A DNA stretch of 64,000 nt from Paracoccaceae bacterium (GTDB taxonomy: Bacteria > Pseudomonadota > Alphaproteobacteria > Rhodobacterales > Rhodobacteraceae): NCBI GenBank assembly GCA_947476475.1, contig CANJQT010000001.1, positions 84,597-148,596 of the forward strand. Reading direction: 5' to 3'. The translations under genes were made by a program, and so were the position numbers. Each line of letters begins with the position of its first letter. The first letter of the stretch is position 1. The notes beneath the pieces are model-generated. The model was not told the origin of the DNA. It saw only the letters and a list, made by a program, of their open reading frames with translations, and made no database searches. Shown here in pieces: positions 34,295-42,604 of this stretch.

Positions 34295-35150
34295 AATAAA
34301 TCCCCGGCGGCGCACCGCCCTTGCGGCACTTCGGCGCGATCCGATGGGCCTGTTGGGTGCCATTCTGGTGGCAGGTTTCGTCACGATGGCGATCTTCGCG
34401 CCACTTCTTGCGCCCTACGACCCGATCAAGATCGACGTGGCCCACAAATTCGCACCCGCCGACTTTGCGCATTGGGCCGGAACCGATCAGCTTGGCCGCG
34501 ATATCCTGAGCCGCATCATCTGGGGCGCGCGCACAGCACTGGGCATCGCGCTGACCGCCACCGGGCTTGCCGGGGTGATTGGTCTTCTTCTGGGCCTTGT
34601 CGCCGGATACGGGCCGCGCTGGCTGGACGGGATCTTGGTGCTGCTGTTCGACTCCGTTTCCTCGCTGCCGATGGTGATGTTCGCGCTGGCGGTGATCACT
34701 GTCCTTGGCCCCGGCACCTCGACCCTGCTTCTGGTGATCATTATCATCTCGATCCCCGGATACGCGCGGCTGATCCGCGCCCAGACCCTGACGCTGCAGC
34801 AGGCCGATTTCATTCAGGCCGAACGTACGATCGGCGCGTCGCCCGCCCGCATCATCCTGCGCCACCTGCTGCCCAATGTGGTGGGCCCGCTGGTCATCGT
34901 CCTGTCGATGGATGTGCCGGTCGTTATCATGCTTGAAGCGGGGCTGAGCTACCTTAACCTTGGGGTCAGGCCGCCTACGCCAAGCTGGGGCAACATCCTC
35001 TACGATGGCTATACCTCGCTGCGGCAAGCCCCCGGCATGGTCATCGCCGCCGGCCTGCCACTGGTGCTGGCCACCCTCGGCTTTACCTTCCTTGGCGAAG
35101 GCCTGCGCGACGCGCTGGACCCGAAACTGCAGTTGAGGGTGCCTAAATGA
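34278..35150 (+). CDS. Dipeptide/oligopeptide-type ABC transporter permease (DppC-like)
   Basis: Second permease, 290 aa. It shows the typical DppC N-terminus: a basic stretch with RDPMGLLGAILV, a first helix, the LAPYDPIKIDVAHKFAPA loop and WAGTDQLGRDILSRIIWGAR. The coupling helix FIQAERTIGASPARIILRHL is clear. The C-terminus GEGLRDALDPKL is standard for the family. Its stop overlaps the first ATPase start by four bases. Confidence 0.93.
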   Translation: MSTVAEINPRRRTALAALRRDPMGLLGAILVAGFVTMAIFAPLLAPYDPIKIDVAHKFAPADFAHWAGTDQLGRDILSRIIWGARTALGIALTATGLAGVIGLLLGLVAGYGPRWLDGILVLLFDSVSSLPMVMFALAVITVLGPGTSTLLLVIIIISIPGYARLIRAQTLTLQQADFIQAERTIGASPARIILRHLLPNVVGPLVIVLSMDVPVVIMLEAGLSYLNLGVRPPTPSWGNILYDGYTSLRQAPGMVIAAGLPLVLATLGFTFLGEGLRDALDPKLQLRVPK

Positions 35151-36121
35151 CCGCGCCTGTCCCGCTTCTGTCGGTCGAAAATCTGACAATCACCTATGCC
35201 AGTGACGCGGGCCCCGTGCAGGCGCTGAGGGCCGCCCACCTGACCGCACGGGCGGGCGAGGTGATCGGCATTGTCGGTGAAAGCGGCTGCGGCAAATCCA
35301 CGCTCGCCTCGGCGCTGATCAACCTGCTGGCGGCCAATGCAAGGGTAACATCCGGGGCGGTGCGCCTGCGCGGCCAAGATATCCTGACCCTGCCCGAAGA
35401 CGCCAAACGCGCCATCCGGGGCCGCCATATTGCCATGGTCTTTCAGGATCCGATGACCTCTTTCAATCCTGTTCTGCCGCTTGGTGCCCAGTTGACCGAC
35501 TTTCAGCATCACCTGCCCCAGACCCGCGCCGAAAAACGCACGCGCGCCCGCGCCATGCTGGCCCGCGTAGGCATTCCCGATCCCGATCTGGTGCTGACCC
35601 GCTTCATCCACGAACTTTCAGGCGGCATGCGCCAGCGGGCCGCCATCGCCGCAGCCTTGCTGATGACCCCCGATGTGCTGGTGGCGGACGAACCCACCAC
35701 TGCCCTTGACGTGACGATGGAGGCGCAGATCATCCACCTTCTGCGCGCCCTGCGCGCCGACCATCAGGGTACGATCCTGATCGTCACCCATCATCTGGGG
35801 GTCATCGGCGAACTTTGCGACCGCGTCTATGTGATGTACGCGGGCCAGGTGGTCGAAGAGGCAACGGTCGATGATCTTTATCACGCGCCCCGCCACCCCT
35901 ACACCCGCGCGCTGATCGCCTGCGACCCCGCGCACCTTGAAACCCACACGCCGGTCTTGCCCACCATCCCCGGCCATCTGCCCGACCTGACTGCCCCACC
36001 GCCCGGCTGCAGCTTTGCCAACCGCTGTCCGCTTGTCACATCGCGTTGCCACACGGCACCCCCGCCCTGGGTGCGCCTGTCGGATACGCAGGCCGCCCTC
36101 TGCCATGAGGTTGCGCCATGA
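35147..36121 (+). CDS. Dipeptide-type ABC transporter ATP-binding protein (DppD-like)
   Basis: ATPase of 324 aa. Walker A is GESGCGKST, the Q-loop FQDPMTSFNPV, the signature ELSGGMRQR, and Walker B LVADEPTTALD. The oligopeptide-transporter C-terminal domain follows, with PPGCSFANRCPLVTSRC, whose cysteines can carry an iron-sulfur cluster in this group. It is translationally coupled to both neighbours by four-base overlaps. Confidence 0.93.
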   Translation: MTAPVPLLSVENLTITYASDAGPVQALRAAHLTARAGEVIGIVGESGCGKSTLASALINLLAANARVTSGAVRLRGQDILTLPEDAKRAIRGRHIAMVFQDPMTSFNPVLPLGAQLTDFQHHLPQTRAEKRTRARAMLARVGIPDPDLVLTRFIHELSGGMRQRAAIAAALLMTPDVLVADEPTTALDVTMEAQIIHLLRALRADHQGTILIVTHHLGVIGELCDRVYVMYAGQVVEEATVDDLYHAPRHPYTRALIACDPAHLETHTPVLPTIPGHLPDLTAPPPGCSFANRCPLVTSRCHTAPPPWVRLSDTQAALCHEVAP

Positions 36122-37092
36122 CCGCACTTTACGATGTGAAGAACCTGTCGGTTGACCTGACGCTTCCCCAAGGCCTTGTGGGGATGCTGCTGCCCGGCTC
36201 CAAACCGAAGCTGAACCTGCTGAAAGCCATTTCCCTGACCCTGAACCAGAGTGAAACCTTTGGGCTGGTCGGTGAAAGCGGGTCGGGCAAGACCACGCTC
36301 GCCCGCGCCATGCTGGGTCTTTTGCCCATCTCTGGCGGGCAACTGGCGTTCGAGGGGCAGCCTCTGACCAGTTCCCGCAGCTTCACCCCATTGCGCCGCC
36401 GGGCGGCGATGATGTTTCAGGATGCCACCGCCTCGCTTTCACCGCGGATGACGGTGGGCGCGCTGCTGGCTGAACCTTTCCACATCCACCGCCAGCCCTT
36501 GCCAGACCCGAACGCCATGGCCGCATCCCTTCTGGCACGCGTCGGCCTTCCCGCCGCCATCGCCGGCCGCTTTCCGCATGAACTGTCGGGCGGTCAGGCC
36601 CGCCGCGTCGGCGTCGCCCGTGCCCTTGCGCTGAACCCCGCGCTGGTCATTGCAGACGAGCCGACGGCGGGGCTTGATGTCTCGGTGCAGGGCGAGGTGC
36701 TGAACCTGATGACCGCCCTTAAAGCCGACCTCGGGCTTTCGCTGATGATCATCACCCACAATTTGGCAATGGTGCGCCATGTGTCGGACCGTATCGCCAT
36801 CCTTTACCTTGGCCGGCTTATGGAAACCGGTCCCACCCGCGCGGTCTTTGCCCGCCCTGCCCATCCCTACACCCAAAGCCTGATCGCCTCTGAACCTCAG
36901 CCTGATCCCCGCAAGCGCCGCACCGGCCCGGCGATCAGCGGAGAGATCCCTTCGGTGTTGAACCGCCCCGCGGGCTGTGCATTCCACAGCCGCTGCCCGC
37001 GCGCGGCAGCCCTTTGCCGCCATACCACGCCCGAATTGCGTGATCTGGGGCAGGGCCGCGCCGCTGCCTGCCATTTTGCTGAACTGACCTGA
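36118..37092 (+). CDS. Dipeptide-type ABC transporter ATP-binding protein (DppF-like)
   Basis: Partner ATPase of 324 aa. Walker A is GESGSGKTT, the signature ELSGGQARR, and Walker B VIADEPTAGLD. The C-terminal PAGCAFHSRCPRAAALC repeats the cysteine motif. It closes the importer core; the binding-protein gene follows 25 bases later. In most systems the binding-protein gene comes first, so the order permease-permease-ATPase-ATPase-binding protein is slightly unusual. Confidence 0.92.
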   Translation: MTALYDVKNLSVDLTLPQGLVGMLLPGSKPKLNLLKAISLTLNQSETFGLVGESGSGKTTLARAMLGLLPISGGQLAFEGQPLTSSRSFTPLRRRAAMMFQDATASLSPRMTVGALLAEPFHIHRQPLPDPNAMAASLLARVGLPAAIAGRFPHELSGGQARRVGVARALALNPALVIADEPTAGLDVSVQGEVLNLMTALKADLGLSLMIITHNLAMVRHVSDRIAILYLGRLMETGPTRAVFARPAHPYTQSLIASEPQPDPRKRRTGPAISGEIPSVLNRPAGCAFHSRCPRAAALCRHTTPELRDLGQGRAAACHFAELT

Positions 37093-37117
37093 TGAAACCA
37101 CCCATGGAGGACTGACG

Positions 37118-38662
37118 ATGGACTGGAATACCGACCGGCGCGGCCTGCTGAAGGCCGCAGGCGCCCTTGCAGGGCTGATGACTGTCCCCAATATCGCCTG
37201 GGCGGTCGAAGGCGATACGTTGCGCGTGCGCGTAGACGGCGATCTTCAGGTGCTTGATCCCTGGGGCAATCTTGGTGGCATCGACGAAATGATCCCCCGC
37301 TGCACCACCGTAGCCCTGATCCGCTTCGGCGACACCCGCGAAGGCAACCCGCTTTTCAACTGGGGCGCCGAGAAATACGAATGGACTGACGACAAGACCA
37401 TCGCCTTCACGCTGCGCGAAGGCCTTGTCTGGAACAAGGGCTTCGGGCCGGTGACCGCGGATGACGTGAAATACTCGTTCGAACGGATCGCCAATTCCGA
37501 CAGCCCCTGGGCCTATCAGTTCGAAAAGCTGGATCATGTCGAAGTGGTCGATGCCCGGTCCGGCATCATCCACCTGAAAGAGGCTTTCCGCCCGTTCGAA
37601 ATCATCGCGCTGCCCTATTACGGCGGCCATATCGTCTGCAAAGCGGCGGTCGAGGCCGTGGGCGGCAAGTACACCACGGAAATCCCAGCGGAATGCGGCC
37701 CCTTCCTGATGGAAAGCTGGGAACAGGGCCAAAAGGCTACCCTTGTCGCCAACCCTGACTGGACCGGCCCGAAACCGGATTTCAGCAAGATTGAAATCTA
37801 TATCGTCGTCGATGATCAGGCCGCCCAACTGGCCTACGAGGCAGATGCGTTCGACTATACACGCCTTGCCGTTTCCGCATCAAAGCAGGTCAAGGAAAAC
37901 CTGCCTGCCGGGGCGACGCTTCTGGAAATGGCCTCTTCGCGCTATGCGTGGCTGACCATCAACATCGCCTCACCGCAACTGCAGGACATCCGCGTTCGTC
38001 AGGCCATCCAGTATGCGTACGACGGCGATGCGGTTCTGCTGGGTGCCTATGACGGGTTGACCGGACGGTCCGCCGGCGTCGTTCTGCCCTCGACCCCCTA
38101 TGCGCGCGAAAAGAACCTGATCGACCGCGACGTTGAAAAGGCCAAGGCGCTTCTGGCCGAAGCCGGCGTCAGCGATCTGACTCTGACGCTGAATGTGCAG
38201 ACCGACAGCACCAGTCAGGCCGTGGCACAGATCATTCAGGCCAGCATGGCCGAAGCCGGCATCACCATCGAAATCGCGCCCACCGAAGATGCCGCCTATT
38301 GGGTGTTGGGCGACAAGACCCAGGGCGACGGCTACAAGACCATCGAACTGGTGCTCATGTCCTTCGCAGGCGGGATCGAGCCTACCGAAAACCTCGTCTG
38401 GTTCCGCCCGGATCAGATCGGCGCATGGAACTGGTCCAGCTTCGACAGCCCGGAATATGAGGAACTGTACCAGAAGGCCCAGATCGAGACCGACACCGCC
38501 AAACGCAAGGAATTGTGCAACCGGATGGAAGACCTCATGGAACAGTCCGGCGGCTTCATCTTCATCTGCTTCGAACCGTTTGTTGCTTTGCATGATGACA
38601 ACCTCAAGCCGGTGATCCTGTCGGATGGCTACCTTGACCCCGTGATGTTCAAGAAACTATGA
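37118..38662 (+). CDS. ABC transporter substrate-binding protein, family 5, Tat-type signal
   Basis: Periplasmic binding protein of 514 aa for the DppBCDF-type importer. The N-terminus TDRRGLLKAAGALAGLMTVP carries twin arginines followed by GLLKA and a mild hydrophobic core ending before AWAVEG, which fits a Tat signal. The SBP_bac_5 pattern is visible (LREGLVWNKGFGPVTADDVK, then FERIANSDSPWAYQFEK). Ligands of this family include peptides, nickel and glycosides, and in Rhodobacteraceae also other zwitterions. The flanking demethylase genes favour a methylated amine-type ligand. Confidence 0.92.
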   Translation: MDWNTDRRGLLKAAGALAGLMTVPNIAWAVEGDTLRVRVDGDLQVLDPWGNLGGIDEMIPRCTTVALIRFGDTREGNPLFNWGAEKYEWTDDKTIAFTLREGLVWNKGFGPVTADDVKYSFERIANSDSPWAYQFEKLDHVEVVDARSGIIHLKEAFRPFEIIALPYYGGHIVCKAAVEAVGGKYTTEIPAECGPFLMESWEQGQKATLVANPDWTGPKPDFSKIEIYIVVDDQAAQLAYEADAFDYTRLAVSASKQVKENLPAGATLLEMASSRYAWLTINIASPQLQDIRVRQAIQYAYDGDAVLLGAYDGLTGRSAGVVLPSTPYAREKNLIDRDVEKAKALLAEAGVSDLTLTLNVQTDSTSQAVAQIIQASMAEAGITIEIAPTEDAAYWVLGDKTQGDGYKTIELVLMSFAGGIEPTENLVWFRPDQIGAWNWSSFDSPEYEELYQKAQIETDTAKRKELCNRMEDLMEQSGGFIFICFEPFVALHDDNLKPVILSDGYLDPVMFKKL

Positions 38663-38672
38663 CCTGACGAAA

Positions 38673-38697
38673 GGTGCCGCGCCTCGTGCGCGGCACC
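38673..38697 (+). terminator. Strong hairpin between binding-protein and TetR genes
   Basis: GGTGCCGCGC (38673-38682), loop CTCGT, GCGCGGCACC (38688-38697): a perfect 10-base stem. There is no T-run after it. It may be a partial terminator or, more likely, a 3' stabilising hairpin that keeps binding-protein mRNA abundant. Confidence 0.55.
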
Positions 38698-38721
38698 ATC
38701 CCCACCCTGAAGGGAACCGCG

Positions 38722-39333
38722 ATGCCTGAACCGCGCTTTCGCCGCTATTCGTCCGAAGTGCGCGCCGCCATGCTGGTCGATGCGGGCCTTGCCTGCCTTG
38801 CGCGTGGCGGCATCACCGCCTTCACCACCGACAACATCTGCCGCGAAGCGGGGGCCTCGCGCGGGTTGATTACCCATCACTTCGGCTCGATCGACGGGCT
38901 TCTGGCCGCCGTCTACGCCGCAGCCTACCAGCCGATGCTCGATAGTCTGGCGCCGGAAGGCGAAACGTCACCCTCCCTCATGCAGATCATTGAACGGGTT
39001 TTTGGCACCTACAATTTCACCCGCGACAGCCTGAATGTATGGTTGGCGCTTTGGGGCGAGATTGCCACCAACCCGGCGCTTCAGGCCGAACACCGCCGAC
39101 ACTATGCCCGTTATCGCGCCACGGTGGCCCGCGCCATCGACGACCTGGCCCGCGCGCGCGGGCTTTCCGTCGATTCGCAGGACCTTGCGATATCGGTCAT
39201 TGCCCTTATCGACGGGCTTTGGCTCGAACAGGGTATTGACCCCGAACTTCTCTCGCCTACCCGCTCAATTGATGCTTGCCGACGGATGCTGGAGCCGATC
39301 TTTGGCCCCTTGGCGGGATCGCTCGCACCATGA
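38722..39333 (+). CDS. TetR-family transcriptional regulator, BetI-like
   Basis: 203 aa. The N-terminal helix-turn-helix covers ~residues 15-65 (GGITAFTTDNICREAGASRG, then LITHHFGSIDGLLAAVYAAA). The C-terminal ligand-binding region resembles BetI (VWLALWGEIATNPALQAEHR, then ALIDGLWLEQGID). BetI relatives sense choline or other quaternary ammonium compounds; that hints at the inducer of this cluster but does not prove it. ATG 38722 is chosen with AGGGAACCG upstream. Its stop overlaps the next start by four bases. Confidence 0.87.
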   Translation: MPEPRFRRYSSEVRAAMLVDAGLACLARGGITAFTTDNICREAGASRGLITHHFGSIDGLLAAVYAAAYQPMLDSLAPEGETSPSLMQIIERVFGTYNFTRDSLNVWLALWGEIATNPALQAEHRRHYARYRATVARAIDDLARARGLSVDSQDLAISVIALIDGLWLEQGIDPELLSPTRSIDACRRMLEPIFGPLAGSLAP

Positions 39334-40577
39334 CCCTTTTCTCTGATCCCCGCAAACGCGCCTTTCTCAACCCCGACGGCGCGGACAAACCGCTCAAAAG
39401 CCCTGTTTCCCATTCCACACTTGATCGCGCACGAACCTTTCGTAAGGCGCGGATGGTCGCGCAGGTGGTCAAACACGATTGCGCTGCGATCCTCTTGTTT
39501 GATGCGGTCAGCATCCGCCACGCGCTCGATGTGGCAAACATGCAGGTCTGGGCGCTTCACAACGCCTTTCACTACGCCCTGATCTTTGCCGACGGCTACG
39601 CGATAGATTTCCAGTATGCTGGAGCAGAGCACCTGTCTGCGGGCCTGCCCGGCATAGACGAGGTTCGTACAACCAAAGCCTGGTTCTACCAGTATTCCGG
39701 TGAAAACCTGAGTTCTGCGGTCGAATCCTGGGCCGCCGAAATTGCCGACTGTTTGGCGACCTATGGCGGCGGCAATACCCGACTCGCGGTCGACAAGCTG
39801 GATGCGCCGGGTGTGGATGCCCTGCGCCGCCGCGGCCTGACACTCGTCGAAGGGCAGGAACTGACCGAACACGCACGCATGATCAAAGGCCCGGACGAGC
39901 TGGATCTGATGCAATGGACCATCCGTGTGGCCGAAGCGGGCATGGCCCGAATGTATGAGCATTCCGTCGCGGGCAAGACCGAGCAGGAAATCTGGGCCGA
40001 ACTGCATTTTGAAAATATCCGCTCTGGCGGGGAATGGATCGAGACGCGGCTTTTGGCCGTCGGTCAAAGGACAAATCCATGGTTTCAGGAATGCTCGGAC
40101 CATGTTGCCCAGACCGGGGATATGCTTGCATTTGATACTGACATGGTCGGGCCATACGGCTATTGCGCTGACCTTTCGCGCAGCTGGACAATTGATCACA
40201 CACCAATGAACGATCGGCAAAAAAGGCTCTACGCTGATGCGCTGGCCCAGATAGAGCACAACACCGCTCTGATCCAGCCAGGCATGGATTTCCGGGAGTA
40301 TATGGAAAAGTCCTGGCCAATCCCGGAACCCTATGTGGCCAACCGCTACTCTTGCGCGTTGCATGGTGTGGGCATGGTCGATGAATACCCCTGGGTGCCC
40401 TTCGCCAATGATGCGGCCTCGTTGCTGGCCGGGTGGTTTGAGCCGGGCATGGTGCTTTGTGTGGAAAGCCTGATTGCCGAGACGGGCGGGTATGAATCGA
40501 TAAAGTTGGAAACCCAGGTGGTCGTAACAGCGACAGGTGCACGCCGGATGGACAGTTTCCCATGGGAAGACATTTAG
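39330..40577 (+). CDS. DddP-like M24 (creatinase-fold) metalloenzyme; candidate DMSP lyase or related lyase/hydrolase
   Basis: 415 aa with the pita-bread fold of Xaa-Pro peptidases and creatinase. It closely follows the DddP DMSP-lyase pattern as I recall it: GGEWIETRLLAVGQRTNPWF, then FDTDMVGPYGYCADLSRSW. Metal ligands map with a constant offset: D269, D271, D281, H345, E379 and E394 for DddP D295, D297, D307, H371, E406 and E421. Y340 and D351 match DddP Y366 and catalytic D377. DddP releases dimethyl sulfide and acrylate from DMSP. The neighbours are demethylation and peptide-import genes rather than dmd or acu genes, so a different methylated substrate or a true peptidase is possible. The ATG overlaps the TetR stop. 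Confidence 0.75.
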   Translation: MTLFSDPRKRAFLNPDGADKPLKSPVSHSTLDRARTFRKARMVAQVVKHDCAAILLFDAVSIRHALDVANMQVWALHNAFHYALIFADGYAIDFQYAGAEHLSAGLPGIDEVRTTKAWFYQYSGENLSSAVESWAAEIADCLATYGGGNTRLAVDKLDAPGVDALRRRGLTLVEGQELTEHARMIKGPDELDLMQWTIRVAEAGMARMYEHSVAGKTEQEIWAELHFENIRSGGEWIETRLLAVGQRTNPWFQECSDHVAQTGDMLAFDTDMVGPYGYCADLSRSWTIDHTPMNDRQKRLYADALAQIEHNTALIQPGMDFREYMEKSWPIPEPYVANRYSCALHGVGMVDEYPWVPFANDAASLLAGWFEPGMVLCVESLIAETGGYESIKLETQVVVTATGARRMDSFPWEDI

Positions 40578-40804
40578 GGCCGCCAGGGCTGCTCGTCCCC
40601 CTTCACCCGCGCGTGCACGCTGTGATGGGCGGGCCTTGGCCCTCACCCCGAGCGAAAGCCCGCTCTCCCATAGGCTGCACCATAGCACCGTCTTTACAAG
40701 CCGCGCGGAATGGCGGATATGCAGCGCGAGCATAGGCTTACGGCTGGAAAACTTCCGGCGGGTATGTGAAAGAGTGCCTCTGGCGCCAGAATGAAGTCCA
40801 CCAA

Positions 40805-42404
40805 ATGACCGAACAAAACGACCTTGGCCGCAGTCCTGTCTCGCGGCGCTATCTTCTGGCCTACGGGGCAGCCCTCGGGGCACTTCTGTCCACGACGGCC
40901 GTGCCGACGATTCTGCGCGCCCAGACGGCGGCAGTTCCGGCATCGACGCCCTTCAGTTTCGACATCCTGTCGGAAACCATGCGCACCCGCGCCCAGGGCG
41001 ATGATCCCGTCGCCCCGCCACTGTCAGATTTCCTCGCCTCGCTGGATTACGACAAATACCAGATGATCCAGTTCTGGCCCAAGCGCGCGCTGGTCGGAAA
41101 AAGCCAGCGACTGGCGTGTTCTGCCCTTCCATGTCGGCTGGCTGTTCAAGGAACCGGTGAAGATCCACGAGGTTGTGGCAGGCCAGGCAACCGAAATGAC
41201 CTTCACCACTGCCGATTTTGAATATCGCGGCAAGCTGAAGGCCGAAGTGCCTGCCGACTTCACCTTGCCCGGCGTGGCGGGCTTCAAGCTCAACCATCCG
41301 GTCAACCGCCCCGACCTGTTCGACGAGGTGATCTCTTTCGTCGGCGCCAGTTATTTCCGTGCACTCGGGCAGGGCAATGCCTACGGCCTTTCTTCACGCG
41401 GGCTGGCGATCAACACTGGCCTGTCCAAAGCCGAGGAATTCCCCCGCTTCACCGGTTTCTGGTTGGAAAAGCCCGCACCCGGGGCGGCCAGCACCACCAT
41501 CTATGGCGCGCTGGACAGCGCCAGCGTGACCGGTGCCTACCGCTTTGTAATTACCGCTGGCATCGAAACCACCGTCGATGTCACTGCGCGCCTGTTCTTC
41601 CGCGCCCCGGTAGACGAACTGGGTATCGGCCCGCTCACCTCGATGTTCCTGTTCGCTGCAGTAAACCGTTCGCAGTTCGACGACTACCGCCCGCAGGTCC
41701 ATGACAGCGACGGTCTGCGCATCGTGCGCGCCGATGGCGACGTTATCTGGCGCGCGCTGAACAATCCCAAGCAGCTTGCCTCGTCCTATTTCGCCGAAAC
41801 CCGGCCGCAGCGCTTCGGCCTTCATCAGCGCGCCCGTGATTTCGCAGATTACCAGGATGCCGAGGCACATTACCAACAGCGCCCGTCGGTTGATATCGAA
41901 CCGCAGGGCGATTGGGGCGCTGGCCGCATCCGGCTGGTCGAAATCCCCTCTGACCTAGAAGTGCATGACAATATCGTCGCCTACTGGGTGCCCGAAAAGA
42001 AACCGGCAGCGGGTGACAGTCTGGAACTGTCTTACCGTATGCACTGGGGCCGGCTTGAACTGCCGGATACCGAGGACCGCGCCTTCGTTGCGGAAACCAG
42101 CAGCGGCGTCGGTGGTGCCGCCGGCCTTTCCACCCCGCCCGACACGCGCAAATTTGTGATCGATTTCAAGGGTGGCATGCTTGGGCGCCTTCCCGCCGAA
42201 GATGGCGAAGTTATGCCAGTCGTTACCGTCACCAACGGCAAGGCAGACATCACAACCTTGCACAAGATCGACGGGACGGATATCTGGCGGCTGGTTGTCG
42301 ATATCGCCTCGGAATCAGGGGCGGTCTGTGAATTGTCTGCCCATGTTGCGGGCTACGGAAAGAAACTCTCGGAAATCTGGATGTTCCAGTGGGTAAAGCC
42401 ATGA
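40805..42404 (+). pseudogene. opgG: Periplasmic glucan biosynthesis protein OpgG/MdoG, frameshifted
   Basis: OpgG is needed to build the backbone of osmoregulated periplasmic glucans. The first frame begins with a Tat-like signal (PVSRRYLLAYGAALGALLST) and reads OpgG sequence to about 41083 (LDYDKYQMIQFWPK). It then runs out of family sequence to a stop at 41221. The other frame continues from about TGG 41091 (WSEKASDWRVLPFHVGWLFK) through the whole remaining protein to 42404. The reading frame changes within 41084-41093, a CG-rich run. Loss of two bases or gain of one would explain it. Either the gene is broken or the assembly has an error. The downstream opg genes are intact and coupled. 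Confidence 0.88.
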
Positions 42405-42601
42405 CCATGACTGCCGTCGTCTCCATTCACAGCCCGGACGGCACCGCCGCGCCGGTGCCGGATGTTGCGCGCGCAATGGTGCTGGGCCGCCTGCCCGATG
42501 CGCCAACTCAAATGCCGACCCAGCGCCTCGTGCGCGATGCCGCGCCTGTCTCTTTTCTTCGGGCGCTGTTCTTCGGGCCGCTGGGGCCGGTCGGCACCTG
42601 A
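42401..42601 (+). CDS. Small protein (66 aa) between opgG and opgH
   Basis: Starts at an ATG overlapping the opgG stop (ATGA at 42401) and ends three bases before the opgH ATG, so it is translationally placed within the operon. The sequence is Pro/Ala-rich, with PTQRLVRDAAPVSFLRALFF near the C-terminus. No family is recognised. It may represent a detached N-terminal segment of OpgH, whose own N-terminus is short here, or a small accessory protein. Confidence 0.6.
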   Translation: MTMTAVVSIHSPDGTAAPVPDVARAMVLGRLPDAPTQMPTQRLVRDAAPVSFLRALFFGPLGPVGT

Positions 42602-42604
42602 TAC

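Noticed and set aside
39111-40943. 610-codon minus-strand open frame
   Set aside because: Antisense to the DddP-like gene and part of its neighbours; no motif or ribosome-binding site.
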